NCBI GenBank assembly: GCA_038363005.1
Contig: JBBQBI010000005.1
Location: forward strand, 199,323-263,322
Origin: JAKOWB01 sp038363005
GTDB lineage: Bacteria > Pseudomonadota > Alphaproteobacteria > Kiloniellales > JACOMY01
Reading direction: 5' to 3'
DNA length: 64,000 bases
Below are positions 53,949-64,000 of the stretch, piece after piece. How positions within the stretch are numbered: position 1 is the first letter of the stretch; every line of letters starts with the position of its first letter. The translations under genes and the position numbers were made by a program. A model generated the notes under the pieces. That model saw only the letters and a program-made list of their open reading frames with translations. It was not told where the DNA came from and searched no databases.

Positions 53949-54977
53949 TTACTTCGGCGCCGCCATCGCGGTGAGGGCCGTCGCGGCCTCACCGAAGGAC
54001 TTGCGCTCCTCGTCGGGCATGGCGATCAGGCCCTTGTCGGCCAGGTAGCCCTCAGGGCCCCAGGCCTTGTCCGAGGTGTAGGCGGCCAGGAACTCCGGGA
54101 TGCCGGGGATCACGCCGACGTGCGCCTTCTTCACGTAGATGAAGAGCGGGCGCGACACCTTGTAGGAGCTGTCGGCGATGGCTTCGTAGGTCGGCGCCTT
54201 GCCTTCGATGGTGGCGCCCTTGATCTTCTCGCCGTTCTGGTCGAGGAACGAGAAGCCGAAGATGCCAGTGGCCTCCGGATCGGCCTCCAACTTCTGCACG
54301 ATCAGCGTGTCGTTCTCACCCGCCTCGATGTAGGCGCCGTCCTCGCGGACGGTCTGGCAGGCGGCCTTCATCATGTCCTTGTCCAGCGCCTTGACGACCG
54401 GGCTTTCCTCGCAGCCCTTGTCCATCACCAGCTCGACGAAGGCGTCACGGGTGCCGGAGGTCGGCGGCGGGCCGTAGACCACGATCGGCTCGTTCGGCAG
54501 CGAGGCGTCGACGTCGGACCACTTCTTGTAGGGATTGGCCGTCATCTTGCCGTTCACCGGCACTTCCTTGGCCAGCGCCAGCCAGAGCTGCGCCTTGGTG
54601 ACGTTGAAGTCCGGGCCGTTCTTGGCATTGGCCAGCACGATGCCGTCGTAGCCGATCTTGATCTCGACCACCTCGGTCACGCCGTTCTTGGCGCAGTCCT
54701 CGAACTCCGAGGTCTTGATGCGGCGCGACGCGCCGGTGATGTCGGGATGCTGCTCGCCGACGCCGGCGCAGAACAGCTTCATGCCGCCGCCGGTGCCGGT
54801 CGACTCGACGACCGGCGCCTTGAAGCTGCCGGTCTTGGCGAAGTTTTCCGCCACGGTCGTGGTGAAGGGGAAGACCGTCGAGGAACCGACGATCTGGATC
54901 TGGTCGCGCGCCGAGGCCGCCGAGGCCGAGCCGAGCGCGAGGGCGGCGACTGCCGCCAGGACGAGGGTCTTGTTCAC
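53949..54977 (-). CDS. pstS: Phosphate-binding protein PstS
   Basis: The GTG start at 54977, after AGGGAG, gives a signal peptide (MNKTLVLAAVAALALGSASAASA) and 342 residues. The mature form starts IQIVGSSTVFPFT, with phosphate-loop residues in GSSTVFP and STGTGGGMKLF, and later RRIKTSEFEDC and PPTSGTRDAF, as in the alphaproteobacterial PstS group. Delivers phosphate to PstCAB in the periplasm. Preceded by a possible Pho box. Confidence 0.95.
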   Translation of the reverse strand: MNKTLVLAAVAALALGSASAASARDQIQIVGSSTVFPFTTTVAENFAKTGSFKAPVVESTGTGGGMKLFCAGVGEQHPDITGASRRIKTSEFEDCAKNGVTEVVEIKIGYDGIVLANAKNGPDFNVTKAQLWLALAKEVPVNGKMTANPYKKWSDVDASLPNEPIVVYGPPPTSGTRDAFVELVMDKGCEESPVVKALDKDMMKAACQTVREDGAYIEAGENDTLIVQKLEADPEATGIFGFSFLDQNGEKIKGATIEGKAPTYEAIADSSYKVSRPLFIYVKKAHVGVIPGIPEFLAAYTSDKAWGPEGYLADKGLIAMPDEERKSFGEAATALTAMAAPK

Positions 54978-55099
54978 GGGGTTAGACTCCCTTTGTCGCG
55001 TGAGGCGGAGGGACGCCCCGATGGCCCCCCTCCGAAAGCGCCGTCGGCGGTGAGAGCCAACGAACGAGCCGGACCCTAGGCACCCAGGATCAAGCAAAT

Positions 55100-55117
55100 A
55101 CTACGAATGCATGACGG
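55100..55117 (-). promoter_or_regulatory. Possible Pho box upstream of pstS
   Basis: On the minus strand CCGTCAT matches the first half-site (CTGTCAT) at six of seven bases; the second half, eleven bases on, matches only three of seven. It lies about 123 bases before the pstS start, in the only AT-richer part of the gap. Tentative. Confidence 0.4.
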
Positions 55118-55181
55118 TTCTGTTACGCCGCCCCCGGACGGGGCGGCGGGACGCCGCAGGGGGCCTGGCCCCGGCGTTGGC

Positions 55182-56720
55182 CTAGCCGCCGACCACCCGC
55201 AGCTGCGGGCGCGGCGGCGCCGCGCTGCCCTGCGCGCGGGCCGCGGCGCGGAGGTAGACCGTGAAGGTCGAGCCGCGGCCCAGCTCGCTGTCGATTTCCA
55301 GCAGGCCGCGGTGGCGGTTGACGATGTGCTTGACGATGGCCAGGCCCAGGCCGGTGCCGCCCATTTCGCGCGAGCGCGCGGTGTCGACCCGGTAGAAGCG
55401 TTCGGTCAGGCGCGGCAGATGCTCGCGCGGGATGCCCTCGCCCTGGTCGCCCACCGAAACCGCCACGCCGGCGCGGCCCAGGCGGCCCAGGCGTTCCTCT
55501 GCCGGGGCCAGCAGGCGGGCGCGGATGGTGACCGGGGTGTTGGGCCGCCCGTACTTGATGGCGTTGTCGACCAGGTTCTGGAACACCTGCGCCAGCTCGT
55601 CACGTTCCCCCAGCACCAGCGGCAGGGGGTCGAGCTGCAGCACCAGGCTCATGCCGCGGCGCTGGGCGCGCAGCTCCAGCGCGTCGACCACGCCTTCCAG
55701 CACCTGGCCCAGGTCGGCGGTGGAGGTCGGCGGCGTGTGCTCCTGCATCTCGATGCGCGACAGCGACAGCAGGTCCTCGACCAGGCGGGCCATGCGCTCG
55801 GCCTGCTCCTGCATGATGGCGAGGAAGCGCACCCGGGCCTCCTCGTCGTCGCGCGCCGGGCCACGTAGCGTCTCGATGAAGCCCATCAGGCTGGCCAGCG
55901 GCGTTTTCAGCTCGTGGCTGGCGTTGGCGACGAAATCGGCGCGCAGCTGCTCGGCCCGCTTCAGGGCGGTGACCTCGAGCAGCGCCAGGATGGCCACGGT
56001 CTCGTCCAGCAGCGGCGCCGGCAGGCGGGCGATATGGGCGACGAAGTGCCGGGCGACCGAGCCGGCGACGCTGAACTCCATGGTGCGGGCGTCGCCGCCG
56101 GCCAGCACCTGCTCGACTGCTGCCAGCAGGTCGGGGTCGCGCACCACGGCCACCAGGTCGCGGCCGGCGGGATTGACCTCGAACAGCGTCTCGGCCACCG
56201 GGTTGGCGCGGGCGACACGGCGCCCCTGGGTCAGGGTCAGCAGCGGATAGGGCAGGCTGGCCAGGATCGCCTCGCTGCCGGCGATCAACGCCTCCAGCTC
56301 GCGCCGGCGGCGCTGGCGCTCCCGCGTCGCCTCGACCAGCGAGGCGGAGAGCGCGTCGGTCAGCAGGCTGCCGCGCGGGCCCGGCGGTTCCGGCAGGCGG
56401 GAATCGACCGAGCGGCGGAACTGCTCGACATAGGCGATGAGGCGGCGCACATGGCGGTCATGGCTGCGCAGCAGCCAGCCGGTGCCGGCCATCGACAGCA
56501 GCAGGATCAGCAAGGCTCCCGGCCAGGCCAGCCAGCCCAGCGCCCAGGCCAGCGGCACGGCCAGCAGCGTGGGCGCCAGGAAGGCCAGGTAGCCGAGCCA
56601 GAAGCGGCGGCCCTTGCGCGGCGCAGGGTCCTCGACAGGCGGGGTGGTCATGGCGGGCATGGGCGGCAACCCCGGCAAGGGGGCGCTTTCTCCGTCCGGA
56701 GGTGATGGTGCCGCGGGCAT
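55182..56720 (-). CDS. phoR: Phosphate regulon sensor histidine kinase PhoR
   Basis: The product has up to 512 residues; the start is uncertain (ATGs at 56720, 56660 and 56651). A Pro-rich leader precedes two close membrane helices (about 41-81), a PAS domain (about 150-250), and a HisKA domain with phospho-acceptor His269 in FVANASHELKTPLASL. The ATPase domain has the N-box VFQNLVDNAIKYG, DQGEGIP and GTGLGLAIVKH. It senses phosphate through the Pst complex and phosphorylates PhoB. It lies upstream of pstS, as in many alphaproteobacteria. Confidence 0.94.
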   Translation of the reverse strand: MPAAPSPPDGESAPLPGLPPMPAMTTPPVEDPAPRKGRRFWLGYLAFLAPTLLAVPLAWALGWLAWPGALLILLLSMAGTGWLLRSHDRHVRRLIAYVEQFRRSVDSRLPEPPGPRGSLLTDALSASLVEATRERQRRRRELEALIAGSEAILASLPYPLLTLTQGRRVARANPVAETLFEVNPAGRDLVAVVRDPDLLAAVEQVLAGGDARTMEFSVAGSVARHFVAHIARLPAPLLDETVAILALLEVTALKRAEQLRADFVANASHELKTPLASLMGFIETLRGPARDDEEARVRFLAIMQEQAERMARLVEDLLSLSRIEMQEHTPPTSTADLGQVLEGVVDALELRAQRRGMSLVLQLDPLPLVLGERDELAQVFQNLVDNAIKYGRPNTPVTIRARLLAPAEERLGRLGRAGVAVSVGDQGEGIPREHLPRLTERFYRVDTARSREMGGTGLGLAIVKHIVNRHRGLLEIDSELGRGSTFTVYLRAAARAQGSAAPPRPQLRVVGG

Positions 56721-56817
56721 GCGGCGCCAGTCTAGGCCGCCCCCGGCGCGCCGTCAGCTGGGGTCGACTCGAAGCCACCACTCTAGCGCCGGCTGGTTAC
56801 AAGGCGATGGCGGCCCT

Positions 56818-57531
56818 TTAGCCGAGCAGCGGCGCCAGCAGCGGCACCAGCACGACGGTCACCAGGGCGTTCAGCCCCATGGCCAGGCCGGCGAAGGCGC
56901 CGGCCAGCGGGTTGACGGTAAAGGCCCGCGCCGTGCCCATGCCGTGCGCCGTCAGTCCGGCGGCGAAGCCGCGCGCCCGCATGTCGGTGATGCCGAGCGC
57001 GTTGAACAGTGGGGTCACGATCAGCGCGCCGATGATGCCGGTCAGCAGCACCAGCACGGCGGTCAGCGACGGCAGGCCGCCGATCTGCTCGGCCACGCCC
57101 ATGGCGATCGGCGTGGTGATCGACTTCGGCGCCAGCGACAGCAGGGTCTGACGGTCGGCCCCCAGCGCCCAGGCGATGCCGACGGCGGAGACCACGGCGG
57201 TGAGCGAGCCGGCCAGCAGCGCGGCGGCGATCGGCAGCAGGGCGCGGCGCACCTGGCCCAGGTTCTCGAACAGCGGCACCGCCAGCGCCACGGTCACCGG
57301 GCCCAGCAGGAAGTGGACGAACTGCGCGCCCTCGAAATAGGTCGTGTAGCTGGTGCCGGTGATAAAGAGCACCGCCATGATCAGCGCAACGGCCAAGGCC
57401 ATGGGATTGACCAGCGGCGACTTGCCGCTGATCTCGAACAGGCGGTAGCAGGCGAGATAGGCCACCAGGGTCAGGGTCAGCCACAGCAGCGGCGTCTGAC
57501 TGAGATAGACCCAGAGGCCGCTGGCGCTCAT
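56818..57531 (-). CDS. lrgB: LrgB / CidB-family membrane protein
   Basis: The product has 237 residues from ATG 57531, which overlaps the lrgA stop as ATGA. Six or more helices. Typical motifs are FLLGPVTVALAVPLFENL, SITTPIAMGVAEQIGG and GTARAFTVNPLAGAFAGLAMGLNAL. The LrgB family was named for murein hydrolase control in staphylococci; in Bacillus (PftAB/YsbAB) LrgAB carries pyruvate, and plant PLGG1 carries glycolate/glycerate. The upstream maeB gene favours a carrier role for pyruvate or a related acid (inference). Confidence 0.92.
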   Translation of the reverse strand: MSASGLWVYLSQTPLLWLTLTLVAYLACYRLFEISGKSPLVNPMALAVALIMAVLFITGTSYTTYFEGAQFVHFLLGPVTVALAVPLFENLGQVRRALLPIAAALLAGSLTAVVSAVGIAWALGADRQTLLSLAPKSITTPIAMGVAEQIGGLPSLTAVLVLLTGIIGALIVTPLFNALGITDMRARGFAAGLTAHGMGTARAFTVNPLAGAFAGLAMGLNALVTVVLVPLLAPLLG

Positions 57532-57884
57532 GGCGCCGGCGCCTTTTCGGTGAGGCGGCTGACCAGGCGGAAGACCGCGACAGTGACCAGCAGCGTCAGC
57601 AGGGTGGAGCCAACCAGCGCCACCAGCAGCGGCAGCCATTCTGCCCGCAGCCGCTCCAGGTGCACCATCAGGCCGACACCGGCCGGCACGTAGAGCAGCG
57701 TCAGGTGCTGCAGCAGCCCCTTGGCGGTGGTCGCCAGCGCCGGCCAGACCTCACGCCGCACCGCCAGCAGGAACAGCAGCAGCACCAGGCCGATCACCGG
57801 TCCCGGCAGCGGCAGGCCGAGCAGGCGCTGCAGGCTTTCGCCGGCAAGCTGGCAGGCCAGCAGCAGCGTCATGGCCCCCAGCAC
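57528..57884 (-). CDS. lrgA: LrgA / CidA-family membrane protein
   Basis: The product has 118 residues and four hydrophobic helices, with the family opening LACQLAGESLQRLLGLPLPGPVIGLVLLLFLL and the central LLYVPAGVGLMVH motif. Forms the LrgAB unit with the overlapping downstream gene. It starts only 13 bases after the maeB stop, so a maeB-lrgA-lrgB transcript is likely. An ATG four codons in (57872) is an alternative start. Confidence 0.92.
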   Translation of the reverse strand: MLGAMTLLLACQLAGESLQRLLGLPLPGPVIGLVLLLFLLAVRREVWPALATTAKGLLQHLTLLYVPAGVGLMVHLERLRAEWLPLLVALVGSTLLTLLVTVAVFRLVSRLTEKAPAP

Positions 57885-57897
57885 CGCGGCGGCTCCG

Positions 57898-60171
<2,274 letters not shown>

Positions 60172-60294
60172 GCTCGCCAGAATCTTTCGCCAGGGCTGCC
60201 AGGAAGGGTAAGCATCTTGCCGCTTGCCTGGAGCGTTGCAAAGGGCGGCGGTATCCTGGCCGGGTGTGCGCCGCGCGGAGCCTGGGAGGGCGCC

Positions 60295-60774
60295 ATGCCG
60301 ATGACCGACCTGTTGATCGCCCTGCTGCTGGTCGCCCTGCAGGCCGCCTGGCTGGCGGTGGCGGTGGTGGAAAACCTGCGCCACCCGGCGGTCAATGCCC
60401 GTCTGGTGGCCGAGACCCTGGCGATGGAGCCGGTGCGACTGGAGCCCACCACCTGGGCGCAGGTGCAGGGCAACCGCATCCGCCATCCCGGCCTGCGGCG
60501 CTGGGCTTTTCGCCTGATCGTGCTGTGGGAGGCGCTGGTGCTGCTGGCCCTGCTGGCGGCCGCCCTGTGGCTGGCCCTGCTGGCCCTCGGCTGGGCCCAG
60601 CCAGCGGGCCTGCGGGCGCTGTTGCTGGGCGGCGTCGGCGGCTTCACCTTGCTGTGGGGCCTGCTGCTGGCCGGCGGGCAGTGGCTCTATGTCTGGGTCG
60701 CGGCGCCGCAGCTGCAGACCACGCATTTCCTGCTGCTGCTCTGGGGCGTGGCAACGCTGGCCGTGCTGCGCTAG
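60295..60774 (+). CDS. DUF2165-like small membrane protein
   Basis: The product has 159 residues; GGGAGG precedes the ATG. About four hydrophobic helices. The pattern of an early helix, a soluble stretch ending EPTTWAQVQGNRIRHPGLRR, FRLIVLWEALVLLALL, then FTLLWGLLLAGGQWLYVW matches the layout of DUF2165, an uncharacterised integral membrane family; in that family the last motif is GEWFxMW, here GQWLYVW. Divergent from maeB, 12 bases before mutS, so possibly in its transcript. Confidence 0.65.
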   Translation: MPMTDLLIALLLVALQAAWLAVAVVENLRHPAVNARLVAETLAMEPVRLEPTTWAQVQGNRIRHPGLRRWAFRLIVLWEALVLLALLAAALWLALLALGWAQPAGLRALLLGGVGGFTLLWGLLLAGGQWLYVWVAAPQLQTTHFLLLLWGVATLAVLR

Positions 60775-60786
60775 CGTCCCGCCGGC

Positions 60787-63435
60787 ATGTCTTCCCCGAC
60801 GGAATCCGGCACCACGCCCCTGATGGCGCAGTACCTGGCGATCAAGCGCGATCACCCGGAAGCGCTGCTGTTCTATCGCATGGGCGATTTCTACGAGCTG
60901 TTCTTCGACGACGCGGTCAAGGCGGCGGCGGCGTTGGACATCGTGCTGACCAAGCGCGGCCTGCACGAGGGCGAGCCGATCCAGATGTGCGGCGTGCCGA
61001 TCCACGCCGCCGACGGCTACCTGGCGCGGCTGATCCGCCAGGGCTTCAAGGTCGCCATCTGCGAGCAGGTCGAGGACCCGGCCGAGGCCCGCAAGCGCGG
61101 CGCCAAGTCGGTGGTGAACCGCGCCGTGGTGCGCTTGGTCACCCCCGGCACTTTGACCGAGGACACGCTGCTGGAGGCCAGGGCCAACAACTTCCTGGCC
61201 GCCCTGGCCGAGGCCGAGGGCGCCCTGGCGCTGGCCTGGCTCGACATTTCCACCGGCGAGTGCGCGGCCGAGCCGGCGGCGGAAAGCGACTTGCCGGCGT
61301 TGCTGGCGCGGCTCAACCCCGGCGAGCTGCTGCTGCCGGAGAAACTGCTGCAGCGCCCGGCGCTGTTCGAGACGCTGGAGTCCTGGAAGGCGGCGCTGAC
61401 GCCGCTGCCCAGCGCGCGCTTCGACAGCCTGAACGGCGAGGCGCGGCTGAAGGCGCTCTATGGCGTCGCCACCCTGGAGGCCTTCGGCCAGTTCGGCCGC
61501 GCCGAGCTGGCGGCGCTGGGCGCGCTGGTCGACTACGTCGAGCTGACGCAGCAGGGCAAGCGGCCGCACCTGGCGCCGCCGCGGCGCCAGGCCGCCGGCT
61601 CGCTGCTGCTGATCGACGCCGCGACCCGGCGCAACCTGGAACTCTTCGAGGCCATGAGCGGTGGGCGGCAGGGTTCGCTGCTCGCCGCGCTGGACCGCAC
61701 CGCGACCGGGCCGGGTGCGCGGCTGCTGGCGCAGCGCCTGGGCGCGCCACTGACCGACCGCGCGGCGCTGGAGCGGCGGCTGGACGCGGTCTCCTATCTG
61801 CTGGCCGGCGAGGCGCTGCGTGCCGAGGTGCTGGAAGCGCTGAAGGCCACGCCCGATGCCGAGCGCGCGCTGGCGCGCTTGACCCTGGGGCGCGGCGGGC
61901 CGCGTGACCTGCTGGCCATCGCCCACGCCCTGGCCAATGCCGAGCGCCTGGGCGAGCGGCTGCGCGCCGAGAGCGGCCTGGCGCCGGAGCTAGGCGAGAT
62001 CGCCCGCGACCTGGGCCACCACGGGCCGCTGGTCGAGCGTTTGGCGCGCGCCATCCAGCCGGAGCCGCCGCTGCTGGCGCGCGACGGCGGCTTCATCGCA
62101 GCGGGCTACAGCGCCGACCTCGACACGCTGAAGCAGCTGCGCGACGAGAGCCGCCAGCTGGTCGCCGGGCTGCAGGGCAAGTACGCGCGCGAAACCGCGC
62201 TGCCCGGCCTGCGCATCAAGCACAACAACGTGCTGGGCTACTTCATCGAGGTCTCGACCGCGCAGGCCGAGCGCATGCCGAAGGACGGCGCCTTCATCCA
62301 CCGCCAGACGCTGGCCTCGGCGGTGCGCTATGCCACCACCGAGCTGGGCGAGCTGGAACGGCAGATCGTCTCCGCCGCCGACAAGGCACTGGCGCTGGAG
62401 CTGGCGCTGTTCGAGGACCTGGTGGGCGAGGTGCGGGCACGCGCCGCCGAGATCCTGCTGGCGGCCCGCGCGCTGGCGGCGCTCGACGTCGCCCAGGGCC
62501 TGGCGCGGCTGGCCGAGACGGAGCGCTGGTGCCGCCCGCGCCTGACCGACGACGGCGCCTTCAAGGTCACCGGCGGGCGCCACCCGGTGGTGGAACAGGC
62601 GCTCAGCCGCCAGGGCCAGCCCTTCGTCGCCAACGACTGCGACCTCTCAGCGGCGACGCGGCTCTGGCTGCTGACCGGGCCCAACATGGCCGGCAAGTCC
62701 ACCTTCCTGCGGCAGAACGCGCTGATCGCGCTGATCGCGCAGCTTGGCAGCTACGTGCCGGCGGAGGCCGCGACCCTGGGCATCGTCGACCGCCTGTTCA
62801 GCCGCGTCGGCGCCGCCGACGACCTGGCGCGCGGGCGCTCCACCTTCATGGTGGAGATGGTGGAGACCGCCGCCATCCTGAACCAGGCGACCGAGCGCTC
62901 GCTGGTGATCCTGGACGAGATCGGCCGCGGCACCGCGACCTATGACGGCCTGTCGCTGGCCTGGGCAACCTTGGAGCAGCTGCACGAGACCAACCGCTGC
63001 CGCGCCCTCTTCGCCACGCATTTCCACGAGCTGACGCGGCTGTCGGCCCGCCTGCCACGCCTGGCGAACCATACGCTGAGGGTGCGCGAGTGGCAGGGCG
63101 AGGTGGTCTTCCTGCACGCCGTCGGCCCCGGCGCCGCCGACCGCAGCTATGGCATCCATGTTGCCAGATTGGCCGGGCTGCCGGCCGCCGTGGTGGCCCG
63201 CGCCGAGGCCATCCTGGCCGAGCTGGAGAAGGGCGAGCAGGCCGGCGCCCTGGCCCGCCTGGTCGACGACCTGCCGCTGTTCCAGCCGCGCCCGGGACCC
63301 GCCGCCGCGCCCGGCGGCAAGGCCGGCCCCAGCGCCCTGGAGCAGAAACTGGCGACGATCCGCCCCGACGAACTGACCCCCAAGGCGGCGCTGGAACTGC
63401 TCTATGAGCTGAAGCGGCTGCTGGGCGGCGACTAG
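60787..63435 (+). CDS. mutS: DNA mismatch repair protein MutS
   Basis: Recognises mismatches and starts repair with MutL. The product has 882 residues. The mismatch-reading Phe-x-Glu is in MGDFYELFFDD near residues 38-45, connector and core domains follow, then the ATPase: Walker A GPNMAGKST (631-639), Walker B VILDEIGRGTATYDG, and the TLFATHFHEL-type segment reading ALFATHFHELTRL. The C-terminal tail (about 835-882) carries the beta-clamp/tetramer region. The maeB-mutS divergent arrangement is common in alphaproteobacteria. Confidence 0.97.
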   Translation: MSSPTESGTTPLMAQYLAIKRDHPEALLFYRMGDFYELFFDDAVKAAAALDIVLTKRGLHEGEPIQMCGVPIHAADGYLARLIRQGFKVAICEQVEDPAEARKRGAKSVVNRAVVRLVTPGTLTEDTLLEARANNFLAALAEAEGALALAWLDISTGECAAEPAAESDLPALLARLNPGELLLPEKLLQRPALFETLESWKAALTPLPSARFDSLNGEARLKALYGVATLEAFGQFGRAELAALGALVDYVELTQQGKRPHLAPPRRQAAGSLLLIDAATRRNLELFEAMSGGRQGSLLAALDRTATGPGARLLAQRLGAPLTDRAALERRLDAVSYLLAGEALRAEVLEALKATPDAERALARLTLGRGGPRDLLAIAHALANAERLGERLRAESGLAPELGEIARDLGHHGPLVERLARAIQPEPPLLARDGGFIAAGYSADLDTLKQLRDESRQLVAGLQGKYARETALPGLRIKHNNVLGYFIEVSTAQAERMPKDGAFIHRQTLASAVRYATTELGELERQIVSAADKALALELALFEDLVGEVRARAAEILLAARALAALDVAQGLARLAETERWCRPRLTDDGAFKVTGGRHPVVEQALSRQGQPFVANDCDLSAATRLWLLTGPNMAGKSTFLRQNALIALIAQLGSYVPAEAATLGIVDRLFSRVGAADDLARGRSTFMVEMVETAAILNQATERSLVILDEIGRGTATYDGLSLAWATLEQLHETNRCRALFATHFHELTRLSARLPRLANHTLRVREWQGEVVFLHAVGPGAADRSYGIHVARLAGLPAAVVARAEAILAELEKGEQAGALARLVDDLPLFQPRPGPAAAPGGKAGPSALEQKLATIRPDELTPKAALELLYELKRLLGGD

Positions 63436-63536
63436 AAGTCCGCGCGGACCAAAGATTCCAGTAGACAAAATGGATGGTTTTGTAGTACAGAATAGTTACT
63501 TTGGATATTTGCGCCCGCGCTGATGGGCGCCCCACC

Positions 63537-63568
63537 GGCCGCCGAGCTTCGTCTCGCGCGGCCCTTTT
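63537..63568 (+). terminator. Terminator hairpin downstream of mutS
   Basis: GGCCGC-CGAG pairs with CTCG-GCGGCC (one bulged C) around a six-base loop, followed by CTTTT. It stands 100 bases after mutS, beyond an AT-rich segment (about 63445-63510) that could hold a promoter, so it may end either mutS or a short separate RNA. Confidence 0.65.
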
Positions 63569-63581
63569 CATGACCGCCTTC

Positions 63582-63619
63582 AGGGCCCGCCGGCAGTGCC
63601 GCGCGGGCCCTTTGCTTTG
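63582..63619 (+). terminator. Second terminator hairpin before the last gene
   Basis: Stem AGGGCCCGC (63582-63590) with GCGGGCCCT (63603-63611), extended inside by CGGC/GCCG, then TTGCTTTG. Only 14 bases after the previous hairpin. Confidence 0.65.
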
Positions 63620-63641
63620 CTCTGCATCGGGAGAGTGCTAC

Positions 63642-64000
63642 ATGCCGATAGACCTGTCGAAGTATCCAGCCTTTCACAGCCGCGTGGGGGCGAGCGCGTC
63701 ACGCCCACCGCTGGTGCCGTTACCCTTCGCGGACGCCGAGAGCCATGGGTTCGAGGCCCGGCGCAAGGCGGCGGTGCAGGCGCTGAACGCCGGCACCAAG
63801 CTGCTGGATAGCATCCACCAGCAGGTGGCTGGTAGGCAGGCATCGGGGGACGCTGCCAGGGCGCTGGGCCGCGAGGCCGAGAAGGCGGTTCAGTCACTGC
63901 CGCAGGAGGGGCGCGGCTACGTGGAGACGCTGCGCCCGGTGACGTCGGCGGTGGTGACGCCGCTGGAAGAGCAGCGGCGCCAGGCGGGACTGGTGGAGAT
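63642..64000 (+). CDS. Unrecognised protein, 3' end outside window
   Basis: An ATG at 63642 with GGGAGAG seven bases before it opens a frame that stays open to the window end (119 codons visible). It begins MPIDLSKYPAFHSRVG and continues as a charged, probably helical and coiled-coil-like region rich in Ala, Glu, Gln and Arg. No membrane segment or signal peptide. Codons such as AGG, GGT, GCA, TCA and TAT are more frequent than in neighbouring genes, which together with the AT-rich DNA just upstream may mark transferred DNA. No family recognised. Confidence 0.55.
   Translation, partial: MPIDLSKYPAFHSRVGASASRPPLVPLPFADAESHGFEARRKAAVQALNAGTKLLDSIHQQVAGRQASGDAARALGREAEKAVQSLPQEGRGYVETLRPVTSAVVTPLEEQRRQAGLVE

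Noticed and set aside
60172..61926. N-terminal extension of the maeB frame, as one giant 1342-codon protein
   Set aside because: The extension lies antisense to the DUF2165 gene and mutS and is low-complexity; family length and MDKRRR start support 60171.

Overview
The window is GC-rich bacterial chromosomal DNA, densely coded on both strands. It looks alphaproteobacterial, most likely Rhodospirillales-like. Evidence: the conserved order aroA-cmk-rpsA-ihfB-lapA ... pyrF ... trpF-trpB-trpA-accD-folC facing addB-addA-trxA; an acidic TIGR02300 (FYDLN) protein next to aroA; AddAB rather than RecBCD; PstA and PstC with long N-terminal regions in a phoR-pstSCAB-phoU-phoB run; and the palindromic repeat GTCATGsCCrGGCTTGACCC. 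The genus cannot be named from sequence alone.

Layout. (1) 1-6.3 kb, plus strand: end of addB, addA, trxA, closed by a terminator and a palindromic repeat. (2) 6.4-22 kb, minus strand: a core block (aroA, cmk, rpsA, ihfB, a LapA-like protein, an ornithine-cyclodeaminase-family enzyme, pyrF, trpFBA, accD, folC) interrupted by four polytopic membrane proteins, at least three of them paralogues. (3) 22-30 kb: LysR regulator, DUF1127 protein, TIGR02300 protein, tRNA-Ala(GGC), DUF2892 protein, tryptophan 2,3-dioxygenase, a lipoprotein with an EEP-nuclease-like fold, an SLC13-type transporter with RCK_C domains, a GntR/FCD regulator and two small membrane proteins.

(4) 30-41 kb, plus strand: an accessory metabolic island. 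It encodes a divergent ketopantoate-hydroxymethyltransferase paralogue, a DUF6166 protein, a complete TRAP transporter (dctPQM), a PhyH dioxygenase, a membrane di-iron hydroxylase-like protein, an isocitrate-lyase/PEP-mutase-family enzyme, a GT1 glycosyltransferase, a bicupin and a Rieske protein. Three intergenic promoter regions in it carry the same AT-rich palindromic element (TAATATATCA or close), a strong candidate operator for the adjacent GntR/FCD regulator. This is the best candidate for an undescribed system in the window: TRAP import of an organic acid, probably a 2-oxo acid, followed by modification.

(5) 41-49 kb: methyltransferase and enoyl-CoA hydratase on minus, then on plus an ABC importer of the spermidine/putrescine type with a mandelate-racemase-family enzyme between the binding protein and the ATPase. 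(6) 49-57 kb, minus: the phosphate regulon phoR-pstS-pstC-pstA-pstB-phoU-phoB. (7) 57-60 kb, minus: maeB-lrgA-lrgB, probably one transcript linking malic enzyme with a pyruvate- or glycolate-type carrier. (8) 60-64 kb, plus: DUF2165 protein, mutS, an AT-rich stretch with two hairpin terminators, and the start of an unrecognised gene with less GC-biased codons that runs off the window.

All functions are inferred from motifs and context read by eye; no database search was run.
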